A stretch of 64,000 nucleotides of DNA, taken from positions 5,890,001-5,954,000 of the forward strand of contig NZ_JACYXC010000001.1 of NCBI RefSeq assembly GCF_016031615.1. The letters run 5' to 3'. The number at the start of each line of letters is the position of its first letter. Within the stretch, counting starts at the first letter, position 1. Source of the DNA: Streptomyces pactum. GTDB lineage: Bacteria > Actinomycetota > Actinomycetes > Streptomycetales > Streptomycetaceae. Position numbers and translations under genes: made by a program. Shown in pieces: positions 34,356-46,338 of this stretch. The notes below the pieces were generated by a model. The model was given only the letters and a program-made list of their open reading frames with translations. It did not search any database and was not told where the DNA came from.

Positions 34356-35258
34356 GTGAGCCTGCGGCAGATGGAATACCTGGTGACGGTGGTGGAGCAG
34401 GCGTCCTTCACCCGCGCCGCCGAGGTGCTCAACGTCACCCAGTCGGCCCTCTCCCACCAGATCAAGGCGCTGGAACGGCAGGTCGGCGGGGCGCTGCTGG
34501 AGCGGTTGCCGCGCGGGGTGGGGCTGACCCCGATGGGCCGGGCCTTCCTGCCGCACGCGGAGCTGGCGGTGCGCAGCGCCGGACAGGCCCGGCGCGCCGC
34601 GCGCGCCGCGGCCGGCGCCGAGGGCGGTGAACTCCGCCTCGCGTCGATCCACGCGATCGCGATGGGCGTGCTGCCGCCGGTCGGCGCGCGGTGGCGGCGC
34701 CGGCACCCGAACGTCACGCTGGTCGTCCACGAGTACGCCACGACGGACGAATTGTGCGAGCGGATGGAGCGCGGGGTGGCCGACCTGGCCGTCGGCCCGC
34801 GCCCGGCCGGCTGGCGGGGGCCGGTGGTGCCGCTGGGCGAGGAGGAGATCGTCCTGGTGCTGCCCCCCGACGACCCGCTGGCCGGCCGGACCGCGCTCAC
34901 CCTGCCGGAACTCGCCGGACGCGAGTGGGTGCGGTGCGCCATGGAGCCGGTCGTGGAGGGGCGGCTGTGGCTGGACTGGATCTGCGGGAAGGCCGGGTTC
35001 ACGCCGCGCACCGGCGTGTGGACCGAACACAGCTCCACCGCGGTCCGGCTGGCCGCCGCCGGCGCCGGCATCGTCGCCACCCCGGCGAACGTGGCGGCGG
35101 GCGTGGACTGCGCCATGGTCCCGGTCGATCCGCCGTGGCGGCGTGAGCTGACGGCGTTCTCCCGGGTGGAGCTCGGTGGCGCCGCCGCCGCGTTCGTGGA
35201 GCTGCTGCGTGCCGAGCTGCACCTGCCCGGGCCCCGCCGGGCCGCCGCCACCCGCTGA
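34356..35258 (+). CDS. LysR family transcriptional regulator
   Basis: A 300-residue LTTR with the N-terminal winged helix-turn-helix (SLRQMEYLVTVVEQASFTRAAEVLNVTQSALSHQ) and a periplasmic-binding-like effector domain (GGELRLASIHAIAMGVLPP onward). GTG 34356 has GGAGGTGA seven bases upstream, better than the upstream ATG. Divergent from the dihydrolipoamide dehydrogenase gene, which it probably regulates along with itself. Effector unknown. Confidence 0.9.
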   Translation: MSLRQMEYLVTVVEQASFTRAAEVLNVTQSALSHQIKALERQVGGALLERLPRGVGLTPMGRAFLPHAELAVRSAGQARRAARAAAGAEGGELRLASIHAIAMGVLPPVGARWRRRHPNVTLVVHEYATTDELCERMERGVADLAVGPRPAGWRGPVVPLGEEEIVLVLPPDDPLAGRTALTLPELAGREWVRCAMEPVVEGRLWLDWICGKAGFTPRTGVWTEHSSTAVRLAAAGAGIVATPANVAAGVDCAMVPVDPPWRRELTAFSRVELGGAAAAFVELLRAELHLPGPRRAAATR

Positions 35259-35644
35259 GCGGGGGCCGGCCGCCCGGCCCGCGCCACGGAGGTGGCGTCC
35301 GCCGCGTCGCAGGCCGTACGGCCCAGGTTCGGGGCCCCGGGTTCGGCGGCCGGGCTCATGGCCCCGGCCCGTGCCGCGCGAGCCGTTGCCCGCCGCTGGA
35401 CCGGTGTCCGGCGGGTGGGCCGGTGTCCGGGCGTGCGGGCCGGGCCGACCCCCCGGCCCACGGCATGCCGGATCGGGCCGCAGGCGTCCCCGGACCCGAG
35501 TAACACGACCGCCGGCCCCTGCCCCCGGCTGTGCGGCCCGGGTCCGGGGCCTCGGGTCCGGCGGCCGGGCTCATGGCCCCCCGGCTGTACGCCCCCGGCC
35601 TCACCGCCACGGGTCCGGCGGCCCCGGCCGCACGCCACCGTCGC
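35259..35644. other. 386-bp gap between lysR and treY with a degenerate direct repeat
   Basis: No gene supported. The 21-mer beginning GGCGGCCGGGCTCATGGCCC is at 35345 and again at 35560, embedded in about 45 bases of wider similarity. The remainder is GC-rich low complexity. Confidence 0.5.
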
Positions 35645-38369
35645 TCACGGTCGACGGCCCTCCAACGGCTCCTCGCGGACCAGCAGGGCCACCGGCAGTT
35701 CGGCGAAGACCCCGGCGAGCGGGGTGCGGCCCGCCGCGACCCGGCCGGTGAGCAGGTCCCGCCAGCGTCCCGGCGGCAGCGGCAGGACGGTCCCGGCCCA
35801 GCCGCCCCGTTCGGCCAGCCGCAGCGACAGCCGGGTGACGGCGGTGATCGCGGAGCCCGCGCGGGCGAACGCCGCACAGTGCGCCGCGGCCGGGCCCTCC
35901 GCCTCGACCGGGGTGTAGGAGCCGTCCGCGCCGAACCACTCCGGGTGGCGCCGACGCAGCCGCAGCGCGGCCGTGGTGACCAGCAGCTTCTCCCTCGCCA
36001 ACGCGTTCGCCGGCCCGGTGGCTCCGGGATGGCCGCCCGTCGGCCCGGTGTCCCCGGGGCCGTCCCCCGCCGGCCCGCTGCCGCCGGCCCGGGCCCGGCC
36101 GTCCCCCGCCGGCCCGGCGCCCCCCGCGGCCTCCGCCGGCCCCGCCGAACCACCGCCCGCCGATCCGGGCCCCGCCGCCCCCGAACCACCGCCCCCGGCC
36201 CGGGCCCGCCGCCGGGGCTCCCGCGCCTTCCGCGGCGCCCGGCGCCGCGAGCGCGTCCGGGGCGAACCGGGGTGGCCGCCGGTTGTCCGGATCGACCAGG
36301 GCGAAGTAGGGCAGCTCGGTGCCCATGTAGAGGTCCGGCACCCCCGGCATCGTCAGGTGCAGCAGCGTGGCCCCCAGGGTGTTGGCCCGGGCCGGCGCCG
36401 CCAGCTCCCGTTCGAACGCCATGAGCGGGCCGCGCACCCCCGGCGCCCCGCACGGGCCGGCGGCGCAGTACGCGGCCACCGCGTCCTCGTACTCGGTGTC
36501 CGGCTCGGTCCAGGTGGTGCGCACCCCGGCCTCCCGCACCGCCTTCAGCACCGCCGGCACCAGCCGCTCGGGGACCGTCTCCGCCGGGCCCAGGCCCAGC
36601 GCGGTCTGCCAGGCCACCCACGCCAGCTGGGCGTCCGGTGCCACCGCGCCGGCCTCCCCGGCGGCCCGGACCACCTCGTCGAGCACCCGTGCCCAGCGGT
36701 CCGGCAGCTCGGTGAGCACCGCCAGCCGGGCCCGTACGTCGGCGCTGCGCTTGGTGTCGTGGGTGGTCAGCACGGTGCCGGTGAGCGGGTGGTGGCGGGC
36801 GGTCCGGGCGCAGTACGCGTGGAAGCCGTCGACCGTCACCGCGGGCCCGCCCGGATCGCCGCCCACCTCGGCGGCCGAGAGCAGCGGGGTGTGGCGGTAG
36901 AAGGCCGAGTCCTCGACGGACTTGGCGCGCAGCGCGGCGGCGGTCTGCGCGAACCGGGCGCAGAACTCGCGCTGTGCCGGGCCGTCACCGAGCCGGCCGA
37001 GCGCCGCGTCCCGTACGGTGTCCACCGCCCGCGCCTCCTCACGGACCGTGAACGCGGCCCGCGCCCCCTCGGCCGCGGCCCGGAGCAGCGCGGCGTCACC
37101 CGGGTCCGCGGGGCGGCCGGCGGCCGTGTAGGGCCGGTAGACCGGCAGCCGCACCAGCAGTTCCCGGACGGCGGTGCGCAGCGCCCAGGGCGCGTGGTCC
37201 GGCGGGCGGGGCGCGGCCTCGCAGATCCGCTCCGCGCACCGCACCAGCCGCTCCACCTCGGCAGCCAGGTCCCGGCTGACCACCTGGCGGGCGGACCGGC
37301 GGACGGTGGCCGGCCAGGTGCCGCCCAGGTCCTCGGCGAGGCCGGTGAAGGAGCGGTGCGCCCGGTCCAGTACGGCCAGGCCGCGGGAATCGACGAAGAG
37401 ACCGTCGAGGCGGTGCAGGGCGTCGTACCCGGTGGTGCCGGCGACCGGCCAGCCGGCCGGCAGCGTCTCGTCAGGCGCGAGGATCTTCTCCACGACCGTC
37501 CACCGGCCGCCGGTGGCCCGCGCCAGCCGCCGCAGATAGCCACCCGGGTCGGCCAGCCCGTCCGGGTGGTCCACCCGGAGCCCGTCGATCACCCCGTCCG
37601 CGACCAGCTCCAGCAGCTTGGCGTGGGTGGCGCCGAACACCTCCGGGTCCTCCACCCGTACCGCGATCAGCTCCGAGATGGTGAAGAACCGCCGGTAGTT
37701 GAGTTCGGTACGGGCCAGCCGCCACCAGCCCAGCCGGTACCACTGGGCGCGCAGCAGCTCCGGCAGCGGCAGCTCCCGGGTGCCGGGGCGGAGCGGCAGG
37801 ACGTGGTCGTGGTACCGGAGGGTGTCCCCGGCCACGGTCAGGTGCTTCAGCTCCTCGCCGAGCGGGCCGCCGAGCACCGGCAGCAGCACCCGGCCGCCGT
37901 GCCGGGTCCAGTCGATGTCGAACCACCGCGCGTACCGGGAGGACGGCCCGTCCCGCAGCACCTCCCACAGCGGCCGGTTGAGCCGTTCGGGGGCCGGCAG
38001 CGCCATGTGGTTGGGCACCACGTCCACCACCAGGCCGAGCCCGTGGGCGTGCGCGGCGGCGGCCAGCTCCCGCAGCCCCTCCTCGCCGCCCAGCTCACCC
38101 CGGACCGCCGCGTGGTCCACCACGTCGTAGCCGTGGGTGGAGCCCGGCACCGCCTCCAGCACCGGGGACAGGTGCAGGTGGGAGACGCCGAGGGCGGCCA
38201 GGTACGGGACGGCCTCGCGCGCCGCCGCGAACGGGAAGCCGGGCTGGAGCTGGAGCCGGTAGGTGGCGGTCGGCGGGCCGTCCCGCCGGGCGCCCCGGCC
38301 GGCGGGGTCAGGGCCGGCGGTGTGCGGGGCGCGGCCGGCGGGGGCGGCGGCGGGGCGATCGGGCGTCAT
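35645..38369 (-). pseudogene. treY: Malto-oligosyltrehalose synthase TreY, +1 frameshift in a Gly/Pro-rich linker
   Basis: Rearranges the reducing end of maltodextrins to trehalose, feeding TreZ. The GH13 motifs are all present in the first frame: ATYRLQLQPGFPF, DVVPNHM, DGLRVDHPDG, VEKILAPDE, LTTHDTKRSADVRAR and MPGVPDLYMGTELP up to DPDNRRPPRFAPD. The C-terminal domain (NALAREKLLVTTAALRLRRRHPEWF to VALLVREEPLEG) continues in the next frame, 36021-35645. The shift falls in a low-complexity segment (about 36120-36240), and removing one G from a G run (for example C6 on the plus strand at 36120-36125) restores one ORF. ATG 38369 chosen. Either a sequencing artefact or a recent lesion. Confidence 0.85.
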
Positions 38370-38475
38370 GCCGGGATGGGTACCCGCGGGGCGCGGGCGC
38401 CGGGGCCCGGCGGCGCGCATGCACCCGGATGCGGGTATCCGGCCGCCCGGGTGCGGCCGGATACCCGCCGGGTGG

Positions 38476-40605
<2,130 letters not shown>

Positions 40606-40780
40606 GGTTCGACTCTTCCACTTCTGCTCCACGCGCCGCGGGAGGCGCCAGGACCTCGCGGCCCCCGGTGAACGGGCATCGTCACCCCAACTGGTCCCCC
40701 CTGGCGCCGCTTTCACCGGATCTTCCTCAGAAGGGAGGCAACCTACGACCACATGGGTTCGTCCTACCGGGTGACCTCGT

Positions 40781-40808
40781 GCACCTGATGTCACGAACGT
40801 GCAGGTGC
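40781..40808. promoter_or_regulatory. Inverted repeat GCACCTG-N14-CAGGTGC upstream of the secreted-protein operon
   Basis: A perfect 7-base inverted repeat lies between glgX and the divergent exported-protein gene, about 40 bases upstream of the latter's start. A possible operator; no regulator is assigned. Confidence 0.3.
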
Positions 40809-40846
40809 GCGGTTTTTTCTGGTATACGGGGGGCTTGGGGGTAGAT

Positions 40847-41650
40847 GTGCGCATACTGGACCGCCGTCACCTGGGGAAGGCGATAGCCGGAGCCGCCGTC
40901 GCGGCGACGGCCACCGCGGTGATGGTCGCCGTGACACTGCCGGGCGAGGCGTCCGGCAGCCAGAGCGGCACCGCGTCCGCCGCGCGGCAGGGGACCGTCA
41001 CCGGGCAGGGCGGTGACACCGCCGGGCCCGCGGTGGTGGAGGACGAGCCGCGGCAGGGGCCCCGGGGGGCCGGCCGCGATCCGCTCACCGACGACGAACT
41101 GCGGCGCGCCGAGCGGATCGCCACCACCGGCACCTTCCGCGCCGACGGGGAGAACGTCCACGGCAAGCCGGGACCGCAGCCGCTCGCCGCCGACCTCGCG
41201 GAGCTGTCCCCGCGGGAGGCAGCCTCGGCGAACCCGCCGCGCCGCGCCGAGGTGCGGTACTACGACTACGAGGACGACACCTACATCACCCGCACCGTCG
41301 ATCTGGACTCCGGCAAGGTGGAGCGGACCGACACCCAGCGCGGCGTGCAGCCCCCGCCCAGCGGCGAGGAGGTCCGCGAGGCCGCCCGGCTGCTCATCGC
41401 CGACCCGCTGGGCAGCGGTCTGAAGCAGGACTACCGGGACGCCACCGGCAAGGAGCTGACCGGCCCCGGCCAGCTGACCGTCACCGGGTTCGTCTACCGG
41501 GTGGACGCCGAGAACCCGGGCCCGGCGCGGCTCGCCGAGTGCGGCGAACACCGCTGCGTCCGCCTCTTCACCCGGGTCGTCAACGGTCCCTGGATCGACG
41601 TCCGGCAGCTGGTGATCGACCTGAGCGACCGGACCGTGGCTCGGCTGTAG
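40847..41650 (+). CDS. Secreted Streptomyces protein, partner of the copper amine oxidase-like gene
   Basis: A 267-residue exported protein. The N-terminus MRILDRRHLGKAIAGAAVAATATAVMVAVTLPGEASG is a signal peptide with an extended basic n-region. The mature part has RRAEVRYYDYEDDTYITRTVDLDSGKV, reminiscent of the small N-terminal domains of copper amine oxidases, and a Cys pair (ECGEHRC) near the end. It lies 93 bases upstream of the amine oxidase-like gene, so it may supply the N-terminal region that the partner lacks. GTG 40847 is preceded by GGGGG. Confidence 0.7.
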   Translation: MRILDRRHLGKAIAGAAVAATATAVMVAVTLPGEASGSQSGTASAARQGTVTGQGGDTAGPAVVEDEPRQGPRGAGRDPLTDDELRRAERIATTGTFRADGENVHGKPGPQPLAADLAELSPREAASANPPRRAEVRYYDYEDDTYITRTVDLDSGKVERTDTQRGVQPPPSGEEVREAARLLIADPLGSGLKQDYRDATGKELTGPGQLTVTGFVYRVDAENPGPARLAECGEHRCVRLFTRVVNGPWIDVRQLVIDLSDRTVARL

Positions 41651-41743
41651 CCGGCCCGCGTCCACCCAGCCACCCTCCACTTCGCACACCCGTACGCCTC
41701 GTGCGGCGCGCGGTGTGCGCCCGTTCCGCACAGGAGACCCGCC

Positions 41744-43116
41744 ATGCGTGTCCTCGCCGATTCCACCTCTCCCCGGCCCGCCCGGCGGCGCACCGCGGCC
41801 TCGCTGGGCGCCGCGGTGCTGCTCGGCGCCGCGGCCGTGGCCGCCGTCCCGGCCTCCGCCACCGCCAAGGCCCCCCGGCACCGCCAAGGCCCCGGCCACC
41901 GCCAAGAGCCCCACCCGGGCCCCCGCCCCCCGCCGCCGCCTGCGGCAGCGCCTACCGCATCGAGCAGAAGCTGGAGGGCGGCACCGTCTGGCGCATGTGC
42001 TGGCACTACGAGTCCAACGCCGGACTGGTCCTGGACGACATCTCCTACCAGCCCAAGGGCGAGCGCAACCCGATCAAGGTGCTCTCCACCGCCAAGCTCG
42101 CCCAGATCCACGTCCCCTATGACGACGGGAACGTGGAGTACGACGACCTCACCGGCCAGGGCTTCGCCCAGGGACTCCAGCAGCTGGACCCGGCCGAGTG
42201 CCCCGGCGGCACCATCAAGACCGTCAAGGTGCCCGGCGCCTGGGACCCCGCCCACCCCAACGTCAAGGGCCTGTGCACCACCACCCGCGCCCGCGGCCAC
42301 GCCTACCGGATGGCGGGGGAGCGCCCCGGCAAGGTCTTCCAGGCCCAGGGCAAGGACCTGCTGGTCTACACCGTCAACCAGGTCGGCTGGTACGAGTACA
42401 TCACCGAGTGGCGCTTCTCCGGCGACGGCACCATGACCATGCAGGTCGGCGCCACCGGCACGCTCTCCCCGATGGACTACGACGCCGGCGACGGCCGCGG
42501 CTGGCCGATCGGCAAGGGCGCCAAGGACTACGCCACCAGCCACAGCCACAACGTCTTCTGGCGGCTCAACTTCGGCCTCGACGGCTCCCCCGAGGGCCGG
42601 ATCGAGCAGTACGACTCCAAGACCACCCAGGCCGCCGGCCAGCTGCCGAAGACCAAGACCACCCGGACCAAGATCACCAAGGAGCTGGCCGGGGACGCGG
42701 TCGGCGGACGCTGGTGGCGGGTGGTGTCCGCCAAGGGCAAGAACAAGGACGGCCACCCCCGGTCGTACGAGATCGTGCCCGGACACACCACCAAGTACCA
42801 GGGCCGCCCCTACACCAAGCACGACGTGTACGTCACCGAGTACAAGAAGTGCGAGCAGTTCGCCAGCCACAACATCCGCGACTGCGGCCCCAACGGCGGC
42901 AAGAGCGTGGACAAGTGGGTGAACGGCCAGACGCTCAAGCACCCGGTGGTCTGGGTCAACATCGGGTTCCACCACATCGCCCGCGACGAGGACCAGGAGC
43001 CGATGCCGGTCCACTGGCAGGGTTTCCAGCTCGCGCCGAGGGACGTCACCGCTATGAATCCGCTCACGCCGCCGGAGCTGTCCTCGCACAACGGCCACAC
43101 CGAACAGGCCCGTTGA
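41744..43116 (+). pseudogene. Secreted copper amine oxidase-like protein, two +1 frameshifts in C6 runs
   Basis: The signal peptide (MRVLADSTSPRPARRR to VPASATAKAP) starts at ATG 41744. Removing one C from each of two six-C runs (41871-41876 and 41926-41931) restores one frame through GTAKAPATAKSPTRAPAP into AAACGSAYRIEQKLEGGTV and the mature domain to 43116. The mature domain matches the catalytic core of copper amine oxidases: QVGWYEYITEWRF at the topaquinone site, HSHNVFWRLNFGLDG with the paired His ligands, and HHIARDEDQEPMPVHW. The usual Asn before the quinone Tyr is Trp. At about 430 residues it lacks the N-terminal domains of full amine oxidases. Paired frameshifts this close suggest sequencing error. 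Confidence 0.75.
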
Positions 43117-43203
43117 CCGACAGGTCGATCGATCGTGATGCACCGCCTCCGCCCGCGCAGTAGTCTGCGGTGATCGTTGGACGGGGGCGGAAGGCGGTGC
43201 AAG

Positions 43204-44448
43204 GTGAGTTCGGGCGGGTTGGAGCTGCCCCCTGGTGACCCAGGTCCCGGAGGTGACGGTGCCACCGGCACGCCGCCCGGCGCCGTGTCCCTGGCACGAC
43301 CGGTGGAGATCGGCGCGGAGCTGGACTGGGGCGCGGAGGCGTGGACGGAGGTGCACACCCGGGCCCGCCGGGCCGGCCGCGCCTACATCTGGCTGAACCT
43401 CGTCGAACAGCGGCTGCGCGCGGTCGTCGCCGCCGTGCTCCGGCCCGTCTACGAGCCGGTGCACGGCGACGACTGGGTGGTGGCCGCGGCCGGTCCGGCC
43501 GGCCAGGAGTGGGTGCAGCGCGCGGTCGCGGTGCGGGAGGTCAGCCGCCGCAAGGGCTACCTGCTCGACCCGGCCGACGACAACGTCCTCAGCTTCCTCA
43601 CCCTGCCGCAGCTGCGGGAGCTGGTGGTGCAGCACTGGCCGTGCTTCGAGCCGTACCTGGACGACCGCCGGGACCTGGAACTGGCCCTGGACGAGCTGGA
43701 GGTGACCCGCAACGTCGTCTCCCGCAACCGCGCGCTGTCCCAGGCGGTGCTCGCCCAGGCCGAACGGGCCGCCGCCCGCCTGCTGGAGATCCTCGGCGGG
43801 GGAGCGGCGGTGCCGTCCGCCGACCGGCTGCCCATCGACGCCGTCGAGGACCTGGTGGGCGACCGGTACGCCGACGTGGTGGGCGTCCACCCGGACCGGG
43901 TGCGGCTCCAGCGCCAGCTGCCCGCCGAGGACCTGTTCGGTGACGCCCGCCGCCTCGACGCGGTGGGCATAGGCCTGAACCTGCTGGTCCAGAACTACTC
44001 CGGCCGCCGCCTGGTCCGGCTCGCCGAGGCCGGCTGCCGCGCCCGGCTGCTCTTCCTCAACCCGGCCAGCAGCGCGGTCCGCCGCCGCGAGCGCGAACTG
44101 GGTTTGAAGAAGGGGGAGATGAGCCGGTCGGTGGAGATGAACATCCTGCACATGCGCCGGGTACGGGCCCGGCTGCGGGACCCGGACGCCTTCGAGATCC
44201 ACGTCTTCGACGAGACCCCCCGCTTCACCGCCTACCTGGTCAACGGCGACGGCAGCGACGGCCTCGCGGTGGTCCAGACGTACCTGCGCAAGGCGCGCGG
44301 CATCGAGGCCCCGGTGCTGGTGCTGCGCGGCGGCGGCCTGGGCAGGGGCGTGGTGCGCGAGGGCCGCTCGGAGGACGACGGCGGGCTGTTCGCCGTCTAC
44401 CGGGAGGAGTTCGAGAGCGTCTGGGCGGATTCCCGGCCGGTGTCCTGA
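43204..44448 (+). CDS. SAV2148-family HEPN domain protein
   Basis: A 414-residue protein of the Streptomyces SAV2148-type HEPN family. The HEPN-like helical region includes RRAGRAYIWLNLVEQRLRAVVAAVL (about 58-82) and DDRRDLELALDELEVTRNVVSRNRALSQAVL with the R-x4-6-H/N-like motif (RNVVSRNR). The C-terminal 150 residues (VQNYSGRRLVRLAEAGCRARLLFLNP to FDETPRFTAYLV) look like a separate alpha/beta domain that could be phospholipase D-like. HEPN proteins often act as RNases in defence or toxin systems, but no antitoxin is adjacent. GTG 43204 has GGAAGGCGG upstream. Confidence 0.78.
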   Translation: MSSGGLELPPGDPGPGGDGATGTPPGAVSLARPVEIGAELDWGAEAWTEVHTRARRAGRAYIWLNLVEQRLRAVVAAVLRPVYEPVHGDDWVVAAAGPAGQEWVQRAVAVREVSRRKGYLLDPADDNVLSFLTLPQLRELVVQHWPCFEPYLDDRRDLELALDELEVTRNVVSRNRALSQAVLAQAERAAARLLEILGGGAAVPSADRLPIDAVEDLVGDRYADVVGVHPDRVRLQRQLPAEDLFGDARRLDAVGIGLNLLVQNYSGRRLVRLAEAGCRARLLFLNPASSAVRRRERELGLKKGEMSRSVEMNILHMRRVRARLRDPDAFEIHVFDETPRFTAYLVNGDGSDGLAVVQTYLRKARGIEAPVLVLRGGGLGRGVVREGRSEDDGGLFAVYREEFESVWADSRPVS

Positions 44449-44667
44449 GCGCGGCGCCGGCCGGGCAACGCGGCGCCCGGGGACGGTGCCGCCCCGGGAA
44501 CGGGCCGTCCGGCAACGGTGCTTCCCCCGGAGCGGCGTTCCGTGGGGGTCGCCCGGGAGCGGCGCGGTCCGTGCGGGCCGTCCGGGAACGGCGGAGTCCG
44601 CCCCGCCGGGCGCCGTCCGCGGGGGACAATGCCCGGGACCTGACCGTCCGGACCGCAGGAGCTGCCC

Positions 44668-45027
44668 GTGACCATCCGTCGTGTGATGCCCGACATCCGT
44701 ACCGAGGCCATGGAGGAGAGCCGGGACTTCTACGGTCTGCTGGGGTTCGAGGAGGTGATGGACCTCGGCTGGGTCGTGACGCTCGCCTCCCCGGACAACC
44801 CCGCGGCCCAGGTCTCCTTCATGACCGAGGACCGCACCGCCCCCGTGGTGCCCGACATGAGTGTCGAGGTGGAGGACGTGGACGCGGTGTACGCGGTGCT
44901 GCGGGAGCGCGGCGCGGAGATCGTGCACCCGCTGCGGGATGAGGAGTGGGGGGTGCGCCGGTTCTTCGTCCGGGACCCCAACGGCCGCGTGGTCAACGTG
45001 CTGACCCACCGGCGGCGGACGGCGTAG
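44668..45027 (+). CDS. VOC family (glyoxalase/bleomycin-resistance fold) protein
   Basis: A 119-residue protein with two beta-alpha-beta-beta-beta modules: MPDIRTEAMEESRDFYGLLGFEEVMDLGWVVTLAS and VEVEDVDAVYAVLRERGAEIVHPLRDEEWGVRRFFVRDPNGRVVNVLTH. The His/Glu metal ligands of glyoxalase I are not obvious at the first position (MPDI). Probably a small-molecule-binding or resistance-type member. GTG 44668 has AGGAG seven bases upstream, and a terminator follows. Confidence 0.82.
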   Translation: MTIRRVMPDIRTEAMEESRDFYGLLGFEEVMDLGWVVTLASPDNPAAQVSFMTEDRTAPVVPDMSVEVEDVDAVYAVLRERGAEIVHPLRDEEWGVRRFFVRDPNGRVVNVLTHRRRTA

Positions 45028-45065
45028 CCGGTCCCGCGCGGTGGCCCGTCCGGCCCGTTGCCGGC

Positions 45066-45092
45066 CCCGCCCGGTGGTCACTGCCGGGCGGG
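45066..45092. terminator. Hairpin terminator after the VOC gene
   Basis: CCCGCCCGG (45066-45074) pairs perfectly with CCGGGCGGG (45084-45092), loop of nine bases. It lies 39 bases after the VOC stop codon. Confidence 0.6.
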
Positions 45093-45286
45093 ACCGTGCT
45101 CCGCGCCGCCCGTGCCCCGCGCCGAGCGGGCGTCGCGGGGGGCCCGCTGCGGGACCGCCGGCCACGATCCGCGGCGGTGCCGCCCGCACCCCCGCGCCCC
45201 CGCGCCGGCGGGGCCCGCGTCCTGGGGCCGGCCCGGGCCAGGGGCGGGCGGCACCGGGCCCGCCGCGGTGTGAAAAAGTCTCCGGT

Positions 45287-46255
45287 ATGACTGTCCCTCC
45301 ACAGCAGCCCCAGCAGCCGGGCCCCGGCGGCCACCCCGGCGGCGGGCCGCAGCCCAACCCCTACGCGCAGCCGAACCCGTACGCCCAGCCCGGCCCCTAC
45401 GCGCAGCCCAACCCGTACGCGCAGCAGCCCGGCACCCCGCAGCCCGGCCCCTACGCCCCGCCGCCCGGGGCGCCGCAGCAGCCGCAGCCCTACGGCGGGG
45501 GCGGTGGATGGGGCGCGCCGCCCCCGCCGCCGCGGAACACCAACCGCAAGAAGCTCGCCATCGCCATCGGCGCCCTGGTGGCCGTCGGCGTGGTGCTCGG
45601 CGGGGTGCTCATCGCCATGAACGGCGGTGACGACAAGGACGAGAAGGCCGACGACAAGCCGACGCCGACCGCCAACGGGGGCACCGGCACGCCCAGCACC
45701 GGGCCGAGCCCCGAGGAGACGGCCTCCGCCACGCCGTCCGGCGGCACCGGCAGCTACAAGCTGATCCTGCCGGAGTCGCTGGAGAAGGGCACCTACACCA
45801 AGGGCCAGGACCTCACCGACACCCTGAAGTCCCAGGTCCCCAGCAACGGCTACAACATGCACGACGTCACGGGCGTCGGCGCCCAGTACGCCACCGCGGC
45901 CGGCACCAAGCAGCTGGTGTACACCGGCTACACCGGGCGCATCGACGACCCGGACCAGGCCGAGAGCGACTTCATGGACGGCACCCAGGAGGCCCAGGGC
46001 ACCGCGGTCGGCGTGGAGCCGCGGCAGATCACCCCGGCCGGCTCGGACGAACCGATGACCTGCGCGGTGCTGATGAAGACCCAGGCCGGCCAGAAGTTCC
46101 CGGTGCCCACCTGCGTGTGGGCCGACTCCACCACGCTCGGGGCGGTGCTCTTCGTCGATGCCTCGTCGGTGGGGAAGCCCGCCTCGTCGGTGGACCTGGA
46201 GTCGATCGCCAAGCGGGTGGACACCATCCGCGACGAGGTGCGGGCCCCGGCGTAG
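45287..46255 (+). CDS. Pro-rich single-pass membrane protein
   Basis: A 322-residue protein. Residues 1-80 are Pro/Gln/Gly/Tyr-rich with repeated PNPYAQP-type units, as in many actinobacterial membrane proteins exposed to the cytosol. One transmembrane helix follows (KLAIAIGALVAVGVVLGGVLIAM, about 88-110), then a Thr/Pro/Ser spacer and an extracellular domain of about 165 residues (YKLILPESLEKGTYTKGQDL to AKRVDTIRDEVRAPA) with two Cys that could form a disulfide. The function is unknown. No Shine-Dalgarno is evident. Confidence 0.78.
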   Translation: MTVPPQQPQQPGPGGHPGGGPQPNPYAQPNPYAQPGPYAQPNPYAQQPGTPQPGPYAPPPGAPQQPQPYGGGGGWGAPPPPPRNTNRKKLAIAIGALVAVGVVLGGVLIAMNGGDDKDEKADDKPTPTANGGTGTPSTGPSPEETASATPSGGTGSYKLILPESLEKGTYTKGQDLTDTLKSQVPSNGYNMHDVTGVGAQYATAAGTKQLVYTGYTGRIDDPDQAESDFMDGTQEAQGTAVGVEPRQITPAGSDEPMTCAVLMKTQAGQKFPVPTCVWADSTTLGAVLFVDASSVGKPASSVDLESIAKRVDTIRDEVRAPA

Positions 46256-46338
46256 TCCGGCGGTGGCCGGGCACGTTGTCAGTGGGCCGTGCGAGGCTGA
46301 ATCGCAACCGGGGGAATTCGGGTGAATGGAGGGCCGCT

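Noticed and set aside
43136..43166. Promoter TTGACC/TAGTCT for the HEPN gene
   Set aside because: The two elements are 42 bases apart, which is incompatible with one promoter.
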